From Pseudomonas cuatrocienegasensis (GTDB lineage: Bacteria; Pseudomonadota; Gammaproteobacteria; Pseudomonadales; Pseudomonadaceae), in NCBI RefSeq assembly GCF_900110925.1, contig NZ_FOFP01000016.1, positions 1 through 64,000 on the forward strand: 64,000 bases of DNA, in the 5' to 3' direction. The position numbers and the translations under genes were made by a program. Below are positions 25,424 to 32,993 of the stretch, piece after piece (position 1 is the first letter of the stretch; each line of letters opens with the position of its first letter). The notes below the pieces were generated by a model that ran no database searches, was not told the origin of the DNA, and worked only from the letters and a program-made list of their open reading frames with translations.

Positions 25424-25532
25424 GTGAGGCCTGTGTGTTCAGGTGATTGCCTATACGGCCCTGCAGCCTCGGCTTATGGACACGGGACCGGGTTTGCACG
25501 ATTGCTTGTAAGGGGCTTTTTGCCAATAAAAT

Positions 25533-25549
25533 ACATTTAAATATAATGT
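25533..25549 (+). promoter_or_regulatory. AT-rich inverted repeat upstream of the DUF2892 gene
   Basis: ACATT-N7-AATGT inside a nearly pure A/T stretch (25524-25560) that stands out from the GC-rich surroundings, about 80 bases before the DUF2892 start. It looks like a promoter with an operator for an ArsR- or similar regulator; the binding protein is unknown. Confidence 0.35.
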
Positions 25550-25629
25550 TTTTTATTTAGTTGATCCTGGTCAGTACACGCGTTTTCGATATGCAAGATC
25601 CTCAGTGCTCAACCCTTGAGGACATCAGC

Positions 25630-25818
25630 ATGAAAGCGAATATCGGTACCCTTGATCGCACGCTGCGCATTGCCGTGGGCCTGTGCCTGATTGTATTGAG
25701 CCTGTTGGGCGTGATCGGCATGTGGGGCTGGGTCGGACTGGTGCCTTTGGCCACCGGTGCCTTGCGCTTTTGCCCGGTTTACCCGCTGCTGGGCATCAAC
25801 ACCTGTAAACGTTCTTAA
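25630..25818 (+). CDS. DUF2892 (YgaP-transmembrane-like) protein
   Basis: 62 residues with the DUF2892 pattern MKANIGTLDRTLRIAVG, two hydrophobic segments (LCLIVLSLLGVIGMWGWVGL and the following LATGALRF), and a C-terminal CPVYPLLGINTCK. DUF2892 is the membrane part of E. coli YgaP, a sulfide-linked rhodanese, and stand-alone copies often lie near sulfur genes. GAGGA is well placed before the ATG at 25630. It converges on the CsoR-family gene. Confidence 0.8.
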   Translation: MKANIGTLDRTLRIAVGLCLIVLSLLGVIGMWGWVGLVPLATGALRFCPVYPLLGINTCKRS

Positions 25819-25837
25819 CGGAACCATCAGACCGGCT

Positions 25838-25872
25838 GGGTAATCGGGCGCAGCCTCGTGTGTCCGATACCC
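25838..25872. terminator. Hairpin between DUF2892 and CsoR-family genes
   Basis: GGGTAATCGG (25838-25847) and CCGATACCC (25864-25872) pair with one bulged A. The position between convergent genes suggests a shared terminator; no T tract. Confidence 0.4.
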
Positions 25873-25916
25873 GACCCGCAGGATCAAGCACGCGACCTCA
25901 GTCTGGCCGGCTGCGT

Positions 25917-26192
25917 TCAGGTGTACTTGGTAAAGATGGCCCGCACTTGTGCCAGCTTGTTTTCGTTGCTTTGCTCAGGGTCGAGCACGGCCTCTTCGAC
26001 AAGGCAGATCAGCATGGCCTGATAGGCTTTATCCAGCGCCTTGCGCGCTGCGCTGAACTGCTGGGCGATGGGCTCGCACTCATCGCCTCGCCTGATCATG
26101 GCTTGAATCCCGCGCACCTGGCCTTCTATCCGCGCCAGGCGTTTGAGCAGTGCATCGCGTTGTTGTGCCCGTGCTTGATCCGTGATTTCCAT
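25917..26192 (-). CDS. CsoR/FrmR-family (DUF156) repressor with atypical ligand residues
   Basis: 91 residues, all-helical. The DNA-binding part is LLKRLARIEGQVRGIQAMI. Family members sense metal, aldehyde or persulfide through a Cys in helix two (here Cys39 in DECEPIAQQ) and residues 25 and 29 positions later (His and Cys in copper CsoR, two Cys in persulfide-sensing CstR). Here those two positions are Leu64 and Ala68, and a Cys sits at 63 instead. It therefore should not be a classic copper sensor; a Cys39-Cys63 thiol sensor is possible. It lies 94 bases downstream of ybgE on the same strand, so it may be the last gene of the cytochrome bd operon. Confidence 0.82.
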   Translation of the reverse strand: MEITDQARAQQRDALLKRLARIEGQVRGIQAMIRRGDECEPIAQQFSAARKALDKAYQAMLICLVEEAVLDPEQSNENKLAQVRAIFTKYT

Positions 26193-26286
26193 GTCTGAGC
26201 GTCCCGTATTGTCAGGTCAGTTGAGGGCCTCCGTTCGCGCAGCCTATCTTATCCAGGGGGACGCCGCGCGTTGCTAGCAGCCGGTA

Positions 26287-26583
26287 TTACAGCGTTTGCG
26301 CGCGCCAGAGAATGGCGTAGCCCAGGCCCATCAGCAGCCACCCTGAAACAGGATGGAAGAGGATTTTCCATACCTTGCTGATGGGATCGAAGCCCACGCC
26401 GTGAATAAAGCCACTGGAGATCCCCAGCATGGTCAACATGATCAGGCGATGGTTGTAGTGGCCGTCGGCGGTCAGCATGGCCGCCGGGTGGATCAGGAAA
26501 ATCAGCGTCAGCGGTGTTGCCAGCAGCAGTGAGACAGCGCGGCTGTAACCGCGCTGCAGCCATCCCCGTGATTCAGTCACCAC
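26287..26583 (-). CDS. ybgE: Cyd operon protein YbgE
   Basis: 98 residues with three hydrophobic segments and the family pattern GFIHGVGFDPISKVWKILFH followed by a C-terminal helix. YbgE genes accompany E. coli-type cydABX operons; the exact function is unsettled. The GTG start at 26583 (or 26580) overlaps the cydX stop, so it is translationally coupled. Confidence 0.82.
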   Translation of the reverse strand: MVTESRGWLQRGYSRAVSLLLATPLTLIFLIHPAAMLTADGHYNHRLIMLTMLGISSGFIHGVGFDPISKVWKILFHPVSGWLLMGLGYAILWRAQTL

Positions 26584-26689
26584 CGTCCACCTTCTCGTCC
26601 AGGTTCTGCGTTGTTTCCAGCCAGAGCGCGTTGATGATGCCGAAACTGCAGGCCAGCAATACGCCCAGAATCCAGGTGAAGTACCACAT
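26573..26689 (-). CDS. cydX: Cytochrome bd small subunit CydX
   Basis: 38 residues, starting MWYFTWILGVLLACSFGIIN and continuing ALWLE, a one-helix peptide that stabilises haem binding in cytochrome bd. The opening MWYF-W-LG and the -ALW-E ending match CydX exactly. It lies between cydB and ybgE in the expected order. Too short for many gene callers, but coding is clear. Confidence 0.92.
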   Translation of the reverse strand: MWYFTWILGVLLACSFGIINALWLETTQNLDEKVDGGD

Positions 26690-26752
26690 GTCGTGCTCCT
26701 TGTTTGTCAGGGGAGGGCGGCGCGGCTTGTCGAGGGGCCGCGCCGCTGCAGT

Positions 26753-27892
26753 TCAATACAGCCCGTGCGGGTTGGCTTCGATGCTTTGGTCAGTCAGGCG
26801 GCCCCACATGCGGGTGTAGCACCACAGGGTGTAGGCCAGGATCAGCGGTACGAAGATGCCGACCACGACAAGCATGATGCCCAGGGTCTTGTGGCTGGAG
26901 GCCGCGTCCCACAGGGTCAGGCTGGAGGCCGGGTCGATGCTCGATGGGAAGACGAACGGGAAGAGCGCAAAGCCTGCCGTGCAAATGGTCCCGACAATCG
27001 CCAGGCTGCTGCCGATAAAGGCCAGCGCGCCACGATTGAGCTGCGCGCCGAGCAGGGCGATAAGCCCGCCCGCCAGGCCGAGCAGCGGCGCGATGCGCAT
27101 CAGCGGGTAGGTGGCATAGTTGCCCATCCAGCCCGCATTGGTGGCGCTGACCTGCTTGGCCAATGGGTTGATCGCGCCGCCCAGCTCAATGCCGCCGACC
27201 AGGGTCATGCCGGTAATGCCAGTGGCCAGCCACAGGCCTGCTGCGGCGAAAGCCGCCAGATAAACCAGGCTGCACAGGCGCGTGGCGATACGTGCACGGG
27301 CATGCAGTGCGGCGTCGGTGCGCAGCATCAACCAGGCGCCACCGTGGGCCGAGAGCATGCTCAGGCTGACCACGCCGGCAAGCAGGGCGAAGGGGTGCAG
27401 CAAGCCGAAGAACGAGCCTTCATAGGTCGAGCGCAGCAGTTCATCGAGGCGAAACGGCAGGCCGAGGAACAGGTTGCCGAAGGCCACGCCAAACAGCAGG
27501 GCTGGCGCTGCACCGCCGACAAACAAGGCCCAGTCCCAGGCGCTGCGCCATTGCTGGTTTTCCAGTTTGCTGCGGTAGTCGAAGCCGACCGGGCGACAGA
27601 ACAGCGCGAACAGCACCGCCAGCATCGCCCAGTACAGGCCGGAAAAGGCCACGGCATAGACCATCGGCCAGGCAGCGAAGAGGGCGCCGCCGGCGGTGAT
27701 AAACCACACTTGGTTGCCATCCCAGTGCGGGGCGATGGTGTTAATCGCCACCCGGCGTTCGTTGTCGGTTTTACCCACAAAGGGCATCAGCGCCATCGCG
27801 CCCATGTCGAAGCCATCGGTCAGGGCGAAGCCAATCAGCAGCACGCCAATCAGCACCCACCAGATCAGTTTCAGGGTTTCGTAATCAAACAT
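26753..27892 (-). CDS. cydB: Cytochrome bd ubiquinol oxidase subunit II
   Basis: 379 residues, about nine helices. The start MFDYETLKLIWWVLIGVLLI and the motif DGNQVWFITAGGALFAAWP match E. coli CydB rather than the shorter-related CioB. It is the structural partner of CydA at the inner membrane. The ATG at 27892 overlaps the end of cydA by eight bases. Second core gene of a leftward operon cydP-cydA-cydB-cydX-ybgE. Confidence 0.95.
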   Translation of the reverse strand: MFDYETLKLIWWVLIGVLLIGFALTDGFDMGAMALMPFVGKTDNERRVAINTIAPHWDGNQVWFITAGGALFAAWPMVYAVAFSGLYWAMLAVLFALFCRPVGFDYRSKLENQQWRSAWDWALFVGGAAPALLFGVAFGNLFLGLPFRLDELLRSTYEGSFFGLLHPFALLAGVVSLSMLSAHGGAWLMLRTDAALHARARIATRLCSLVYLAAFAAAGLWLATGITGMTLVGGIELGGAINPLAKQVSATNAGWMGNYATYPLMRIAPLLGLAGGLIALLGAQLNRGALAFIGSSLAIVGTICTAGFALFPFVFPSSIDPASSLTLWDAASSHKTLGIMLVVVGIFVPLILAYTLWCYTRMWGRLTDQSIEANPHGLY

Positions 27893-29474
27893 GCTGTGCT
27901 CCCGAGACAGTGAGGGCCTGGGCGCTGTCACGCTCAAAGTGATAGCGGCCGGTGTGCAGGCTGGAAGGGCCGAGGCGTGAGAACTTGATCATCAGGTACA
28001 TCTCGATCACCAGCAGCACGCTGTAGAAGGTGATCAGCGCGGCCAGGGAGCCCCACACATCGCCTGGCGTCAGCGATGAGGCGGACAAATGCACCGGCAG
28101 CACTTCGGCAATCGACCAGGGTTGGCGGCCGTGCTCGGCGACGATCCAGCCGGTTTGGGCGGCAATCCACGGCAGCGGCAGGCTGTACAGGGCGAACCGG
28201 AGTAACCAGGGTTTGTTTTCCGCATTGCGTTTGATCGAGGCCCAGGCAGCAAGGCTGAACAGCAACAGCATCAGAAAGCCCGATGCAACCATGGCGCGGA
28301 AGGTCCAGAACATGGTCGCCACATGGGGGATAGTATCCAGCGATGCCTGGCGGATCTGCTCGTCGCTGGCATCGACCACTGCCGGGGTGTATTTCTTCAG
28401 CAGCAGGCCGTAGCCCAGGTCCTGCTTGACTACGTTGAAGGCGGCGATGGTGGCAGCGTCTTTAGTGCCGCTGCGCAATTGTTCCAGCAAGCCATAGGCA
28501 AGCATGCCGTTGCGGATGCGCACTTCGTGCTGGGCGATCAGGTCCTTGATGCCGGTGACCTCCTTGTCCAGCGAACGGGTGGCGATGATGCCCATGACAT
28601 AGGGGATCTTCACCGCATAGTCGGTGCGCTGCTCCTGTTGATTGGGCAGGCCGAACAGGGTGAAGGCGGCTGGCGCCGGTTCGGTTTCCCACTCGGCTTC
28701 GATGGCCGCGAGTTTGGTTTTCTGCACGTCGCCGATTTCATAGCCGGATTCATCGCCGAGCAGGATCACCGAAATGGTCGAGGCCAGGCCGAACACCGCG
28801 GCGATGGCGAAGGAGCGGCGGGCGAAGGCCATGTCGCGCTTTTTCAGCAGGTAGTAGCTGGAGATGGCCAGGACGAAGATCGCCCCGGTGACATAACCGG
28901 CCGACACGGTATGCACGAACTTGACCTGGGCCACCGGGTTGAACAGCAGCGCGCCGAAGTCGGTCAGCTCCATGCGCATGGTCTCGAAGTTGAATTCCGC
29001 GCCCACCGGGTTCTGCATCCAGCCGTTGGCGATCAGGATCCACAGCGCCGACATGTTCGAGCCGATCGCCACCAACCAGGTCACGGCCAGGTGTTGCACC
29101 TTGCTCAGGCGGTCCCAGCCGAAGAAGAACAGGCCGATAAAGGTCGATTCGAGGAAGAACGCCATCAGCCCTTCGATGGCCAACGGTGCGCCGAAGATGT
29201 CGCCGACGTAATGGCTGTAGTAGGCCCAGTTGGTGCCGAACTGGAACTCCATGGTCAGGCCGGTGGTAACGCCCAGGGCGAAGTTGATGCCGAACAGCTT
29301 GCCCCAGAACTTGACCATATCCTTGTAGACCTGTTTGCCGGTCATCACATAGACCGACTCCATGATCGCCAGCAGAAAGGCCAAGCCCAGGGTCAGGGGC
29401 ACGAAGAGGAAGTGGTACATCGCGGTGATTGCAAATTGCAGGCGCGAGAGATCGACGACAGATTCCGAGATCAT
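27885..29474 (-). CDS. cydA: Cytochrome bd ubiquinol oxidase subunit I, long Q-loop type
   Basis: 529 residues. The haem ligand His21 is in AMYHFLF, another His is in VKFVHTVSAGY, and the Met ligand region is FWTFRAMVASG. The Q-loop is the long E. coli version: GDVQKTKLAAIEAEWETEP, then IPYVMGIIATRSLDKEV and LGYGLLLKKYTP. It therefore belongs to the L-subfamily, unlike the short-loop CioA that most pseudomonads carry. The enzyme oxidises ubiquinol, reduces O2 to water at high affinity and resists sulfide and NO in E. coli. It overlaps cydP (four bases) and cydB. Confidence 0.96.
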   Translation of the reverse strand: MISESVVDLSRLQFAITAMYHFLFVPLTLGLAFLLAIMESVYVMTGKQVYKDMVKFWGKLFGINFALGVTTGLTMEFQFGTNWAYYSHYVGDIFGAPLAIEGLMAFFLESTFIGLFFFGWDRLSKVQHLAVTWLVAIGSNMSALWILIANGWMQNPVGAEFNFETMRMELTDFGALLFNPVAQVKFVHTVSAGYVTGAIFVLAISSYYLLKKRDMAFARRSFAIAAVFGLASTISVILLGDESGYEIGDVQKTKLAAIEAEWETEPAPAAFTLFGLPNQQEQRTDYAVKIPYVMGIIATRSLDKEVTGIKDLIAQHEVRIRNGMLAYGLLEQLRSGTKDAATIAAFNVVKQDLGYGLLLKKYTPAVVDASDEQIRQASLDTIPHVATMFWTFRAMVASGFLMLLLFSLAAWASIKRNAENKPWLLRFALYSLPLPWIAAQTGWIVAEHGRQPWSIAEVLPVHLSASSLTPGDVWGSLAALITFYSVLLVIEMYLMIKFSRLGPSSLHTGRYHFERDSAQALTVSGAQHV

Positions 29475-29686
29475 CTCGGTGTCTCCTCAGTAGGGGGAAT
29501 AGGCGTGGGCATAGCGGGCTGGAACAGGTGTGCATCGAGGCGTTGGGTGCCGTCAGTGGGCACCGTGGGCTCGGTGAACCAGATGGCCTTGATGCTTAGC
29601 AGGATCACCAGTTTGATCAGCAGGATGGCGGCGATCTCGCGCACCAGCGGGATCTGCCAGGGTGATTGAGGTGTTGGGGTGGTCAT
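29471..29686 (-). CDS. cydP: Putative cytochrome bd accessory small subunit CydP
   Basis: 71 residues: a short N-terminus, one helix (REIAAILLIKLVILLSIKAI) and a Pro/Thr-rich tail. The R-E-I-x-x-x-L-L-I-K pattern before cydA is that of the CydP family of proposed oxidase subunits. The ATG at 29686 has GGAG seven bases upstream; an earlier in-frame ATG lacks a ribosome site. It is the first gene of the bd operon and overlaps cydA by ATGA. Confidence 0.75.
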   Translation of the reverse strand: MTTPTPQSPWQIPLVREIAAILLIKLVILLSIKAIWFTEPTVPTDGTQRLDAHLFQPAMPTPIPPTEETPR

Positions 29687-29736
29687 GCCGGCGCTCCACT
29701 GCATTAGGGCATAGCAGGGTTGTTACTGGTTGTTGC

Positions 29737-29754
29737 ATGGTACCCATGGGGGTA
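29737..29754 (-). promoter_or_regulatory. cydP promoter -10 with overlapping CsoR-type operator
   Basis: TACCC-ATGG-GGGTA (29741-29754) is a perfect 5+5 inverted repeat with a 4-base centre, the G/C-tract layout of CsoR/CstR operators. A -10-like TACCAT (minus strand, 29742-29737) touches it and is placed correctly relative to the ANR box. A repressor here would block the cyd operon. The same layout occurs at 33012-33027. Confidence 0.5.
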
Positions 29755-29765
29755 TGAGTGCTGAG

Positions 29766-29779
29766 TTGATGCAGATCAG
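29766..29779 (-). promoter_or_regulatory. ANR/FNR box for the cydP-cydABX-ybgE operon
   Basis: TTGAT-GCAG-ATCAG matches TTGAT-N4-ATCAA at nine of ten positions. Its centre is about 42 bases upstream of the expected transcription start, the class II activator position, and about 87 bases upstream of the cydP start. It predicts induction at low oxygen. Confidence 0.65.
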
Positions 29780-29933
29780 TAGATTGGCGAGTGCCAGAGG
29801 GATGACTGCCTGAAAGATGCCGGCGATAGAGCGGGGCGATGCGTTGTGGTACATGCCCTTGGGGAGAGGAGCGCGAGAGCGCCGAGGATGGGGGCACCGG
29901 CACCGGCACCGGTGGCCTGGTGCCTTGGCGCTT

Positions 29934-29956
29934 GGTGCGCGCGGCGCACCCTACGA
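29934..29956 (+). repeat. Half copy of the GTAGGGTGCGCC repeat
   Basis: GGTGCGCGCGGCGCACCCTAC matches one side of the core of the repeats at 18600-18782 and 55265-55428. It lies between cydP and the rhodanese gene. Just left of it is a triple GGCACC run (about 29892-29916). No ends are recognised. Confidence 0.45.
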
Positions 29957-29984
29957 TTGCGAGCGCTGTGGTTTGCTCGGACCC

Positions 29985-30365
29985 TTAATCGAAGGCGGGC
30001 AGCTCAGGCGTTTCGACTGCCTTGCCTGCGGCGCTCCAGGCCTCGAAGCCGCCGGCAATCGACAGCACCTTGAGGTAGCCCATCTCCTGCAGGGTGCAGG
30101 CGGCGAGGGCCGAGCGGCCGCTGTTTTTGCAATAGAGCACCAGATTGATGTCGCGCGCGCTCAGGGCGGGGTCGTTGCTGAGCTTGAACTCCAGCAGGCC
30201 GCGAGGAATGTTGATGGCGCCCGGAATATGTCCGGCATGAAACTCATCGGCTTCGCGCACATCGATCAGGACATCGGCGCTGCGGATGGCGGCGTCGGCG
30301 GCTTGCAGTTCGACTTCCTGGATACGGCTTTTCGCGGCGGCTACCAGATCATGGGCGGTTTTCAT
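29985..30365 (-). CDS. Rhodanese-domain protein (single domain)
   Basis: 126 residues. One rhodanese domain: DVLIDVREADEFHAGHIPGA and the active-site loop YCKNSGRSA with Cys79. It moves sulfane sulfur between thiols (for example glutathione persulfide and sulfite). The ATG at 30365 overlaps the stop of the SulP gene by one base, so it is the third gene of a persulfide dioxygenase-SulP-rhodanese operon; a longer upstream frame is only the SulP gene read in another frame. Confidence 0.88.
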   Translation of the reverse strand: MKTAHDLVAAAKSRIQEVELQAADAAIRSADVLIDVREADEFHAGHIPGAINIPRGLLEFKLSNDPALSARDINLVLYCKNSGRSALAACTLQEMGYLKVLSIAGGFEAWSAAGKAVETPELPAFD

Positions 30366-32119
30366 CAGGGTGTCCTGTTGGCAAGTGGAATGGCTGGAAC
30401 GCTTGGCGTGATGTGCGGGGCCAGGGTTTGCAAGGCCTGGAACTGGCTGATAAACACCTGTCCACCAAACTGTTCGAGGAAGCTGGAACGGCGCAACTGG
30501 TCCATCACCGGGCCTTTGACTTCTGACAAGTGCAATTGCACGCCAGCGGCCTGCAGGTGGTCGACGATGGCTTCCAGTGAATCCAGGGCGCTGGCGTCGA
30601 TCAGGTTGACCCCCGAACACATCAGCACCAGATGACGCACCTGCGGCCGGTTGGCGATCAGCTCGCCGATACGGTCTTCGAGGTAGCGTGCATTGGGGAA
30701 GTACAGGCTTTCATCGACGCGCAGCGACAGCACGCTGGGCGATTCGATCACGGCAAAGCGCTCGACATTGCGAAAGTGCTCGCTGCCCGGCACCTGGCCG
30801 ACCACAGCCATATGTGGCTGGCTGGTGCGCCAGAGAAACAGCAGCAGCGACAGGCCAACGCCAAGCAGAATGCCGGTCTCCACGCCCATCAGCAGCACGC
30901 CGAGCAGGGTGGCCAGTTGTGCCGCACCGTCTGGCCGCGAGTAGCGCCAGGTGCGCCGCAGCGAGCCGAGGTCTACCAGGCTCAATACGGCAACGATAAT
31001 GGTCGCGGCCAATACGGCATGGGGCAGGTTATGCAGCAGCGGAGTCAGCAGCAGCACGCTGAAGGCAATGCCGGCTGCGGTGAAGACCCCGGCCATGGGC
31101 GTTTGTGCGCCGGCATCGTAATTGACCACCGAGCGGGCAAAGCCGCCGGTTACCGGGAAGCCGCCGCTAAACGCCGAGGCCAGGTTGGCCGTGCCGAGGC
31201 CCAGCAGTTCGTTATCCGGCTGGATGCGCTGGCGCCGTTTGGCCGCCAGGGTCTGGCCGACCGACACCGACTCGACGAAGCCCACCAGGCTGATCAGCAA
31301 CGCCGCAGGCAGCAGTTGCAGGGCCAGATCGAGGTCCATTGTGGGCAGGGTCAAGCCCGGTAAACCCTGGGGGATGGCCCCGACCACCTTTACCCCAGCC
31401 TGCTCCAGTTGCTGCCAGGTGACCGCGAGGATCGCGACAATAATCGCCAGCACGGGTCCTGCCTTGGCCAGGTTGCCAGCCGTTGCTGGCGTCAGCCCCA
31501 GGTGTTGCAGCAAGGGTTTCAGGCGTACGCGCGCCCACCACAGCCAGGCCAGGCTCAGCACGCCAATCAGCAGGGTAGGCCCGTGCAGAGCCGGCAGCCC
31601 GAGCCAGAGTTGCGGAATAATCTGCACCAGGCTATCGCCCGAGACCGAGATGCCAAACAAGTGCTTGAGCTGGCCGATGGCAATCAGAATGCCTGAAGCA
31701 CTGATAAAGCCGGACACCACCGGATGGCTGAGAAAATTGGCGAGAAAGCCCAGACGCAGCACTGCCATGGCGCTCAGCAGCACACCGGATAGCAAGGCCA
31801 GGAGCATGGCTGCGCCGATATAGGCTGCGCTGCCGGACGGGAACAGCGGTTCCAGCGCGGCGGCGGTCATCAGCGACACCACCGCCACCGGCCCGACCGC
31901 CAGGGTGCGGCTGGAGCCAAACAGCGCATAGGCCAGCAGCGGCAGAATGCTGGCGTACAGACCCATGATGGGCGGCAGGCCGGCGAGCATGGCATAGGCC
32001 AGGCTCTGCGGGATCAGCATCAGGGTAACGATCAGCGCCGCCAGGCCATCCTGGCTGGCCGCGCTACGGCTGTAGTGTTGCGCCCAGTCGAGGCAGGGTA
32101 GCCATTGGCGTCGCTTCAT
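30365..32119 (-). CDS. SulP-family anion transporter
   Basis: 584 residues. A membrane domain of 12-14 helices (about 25-430), with the SulP signature segment PIMGLYASILPLLAYALFGS, and a C-terminal STAS domain (about 450-570; SGVNLIDASALDSLE). The family carries sulfate, bicarbonate or dicarboxylates. Ten bases separate it from the persulfide dioxygenase gene and one base overlaps with the rhodanese gene, so sulfite or sulfate, the product of persulfide oxidation, is the likely cargo; that is inference from context. Confidence 0.87.
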   Translation of the reverse strand: MKRRQWLPCLDWAQHYSRSAASQDGLAALIVTLMLIPQSLAYAMLAGLPPIMGLYASILPLLAYALFGSSRTLAVGPVAVVSLMTAAALEPLFPSGSAAYIGAAMLLALLSGVLLSAMAVLRLGFLANFLSHPVVSGFISASGILIAIGQLKHLFGISVSGDSLVQIIPQLWLGLPALHGPTLLIGVLSLAWLWWARVRLKPLLQHLGLTPATAGNLAKAGPVLAIIVAILAVTWQQLEQAGVKVVGAIPQGLPGLTLPTMDLDLALQLLPAALLISLVGFVESVSVGQTLAAKRRQRIQPDNELLGLGTANLASAFSGGFPVTGGFARSVVNYDAGAQTPMAGVFTAAGIAFSVLLLTPLLHNLPHAVLAATIIVAVLSLVDLGSLRRTWRYSRPDGAAQLATLLGVLLMGVETGILLGVGLSLLLFLWRTSQPHMAVVGQVPGSEHFRNVERFAVIESPSVLSLRVDESLYFPNARYLEDRIGELIANRPQVRHLVLMCSGVNLIDASALDSLEAIVDHLQAAGVQLHLSEVKGPVMDQLRRSSFLEQFGGQVFISQFQALQTLAPHITPSVPAIPLANRTP

Positions 32120-32129
32120 TCGCAGCGCC

Positions 32130-32993
32130 TCAGAGCACGTCGAGGGGGATTTTCAGGTAGCGGGTGCCGTTGTCTTCGGCGGGCGGCAGTTGCCCGGCAC
32201 GCATGTTGACCTGGACCGACGGCAGGATCAGGGTCGGCATGCCCAGGGTGGCATCGCGGGCGTTGCGCATGGCGACAAAGTCCGCTTCGTCGATACCGTC
32301 GTGAACGTGCACGTTGTGTGCGCGCTGTTCGGCAATGCTGGTCTGGTTGCGAAACTCATCGCGGCCCGGTGCCTTGTAGTCGTGGCACATAAACAGGCGC
32401 GTTTCATCCGGCAGGCTGAACAGCGTGCGGATCGACTGGAACAGCGTGCGCGCATCCCCACCGGGGAAGTCGCAGCGTGCGGTGCCGTAGTCAGGCATAA
32501 ACAAGGTATCGCCAGCAAAGCCGGCATCGCCGATCAGGTAAGTCATGCACGCCGGCGTATGCCCAGGTGTGTGAATGGCGCGGGCCTCAATCGTGCCGAC
32601 CTGAAAGGAATCGCCATCCTTGAACAGGTGATCGAACTGACGGCCATCGGTGGCGAACGCGCTGCCGGCATTGAACAGCTTGCCGAAGGTGCGCTGCACG
32701 GTGGTGATGTGCTCGCCAATGGCCAGCTGGCCACCCAGTTCGCGTTTCAAGTAGGGCGCCGCCGACAGGTGGTCGGCATGGACGTGGGTTTCCAGCAGCC
32801 AGTCCACCTGCAACTGGTGGTCTTTTACATACTGGATCAGGCGATCCGCGCTGGTCGTCGTGGTGCGTCCGGCGGCGGGGTCGTAGTCCAGTACCGAATC
32901 GATGATCGCGCAGCGCTGGGTACTGGGGTCGCTGACCACATAGCTGTAGGTATAGGTGGCCGGATCAAAAAATGCTTCGACGCTGGCTTGCAT
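32130..32993 (-). CDS. ETHE1/Blh-like persulfide dioxygenase (metallo-beta-lactamase fold)
   Basis: 287 residues. The metal motif is THVHADH (His70, His72, Asp74, His75), followed by His145 (HTPGHT), Asp162 (AGDTLF) and the ETHE1-type segment GTARCDFPGGDA, then MCHDY. In this subgroup one iron bound by two His and one Asp oxidises glutathione persulfide to sulfite. The length is closer to Blh of Xylella/Agrobacterium than to human ETHE1. AAGGAG precedes the ATG at 32993. First gene of a three-gene sulfur operon. Confidence 0.87.
   Translation of the reverse strand: MQASVEAFFDPATYTYSYVVSDPSTQRCAIIDSVLDYDPAAGRTTTTSADRLIQYVKDHQLQVDWLLETHVHADHLSAAPYLKRELGGQLAIGEHITTVQRTFGKLFNAGSAFATDGRQFDHLFKDGDSFQVGTIEARAIHTPGHTPACMTYLIGDAGFAGDTLFMPDYGTARCDFPGGDARTLFQSIRTLFSLPDETRLFMCHDYKAPGRDEFRNQTSIAEQRAHNVHVHDGIDEADFVAMRNARDATLGMPTLILPSVQVNMRAGQLPPAEDNGTRYLKIPLDVL

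Noticed and set aside
29892..29916. GGCACC tandem repeat as a phase-variation tract
   Set aside because: Only about three units and not inside a reading frame.
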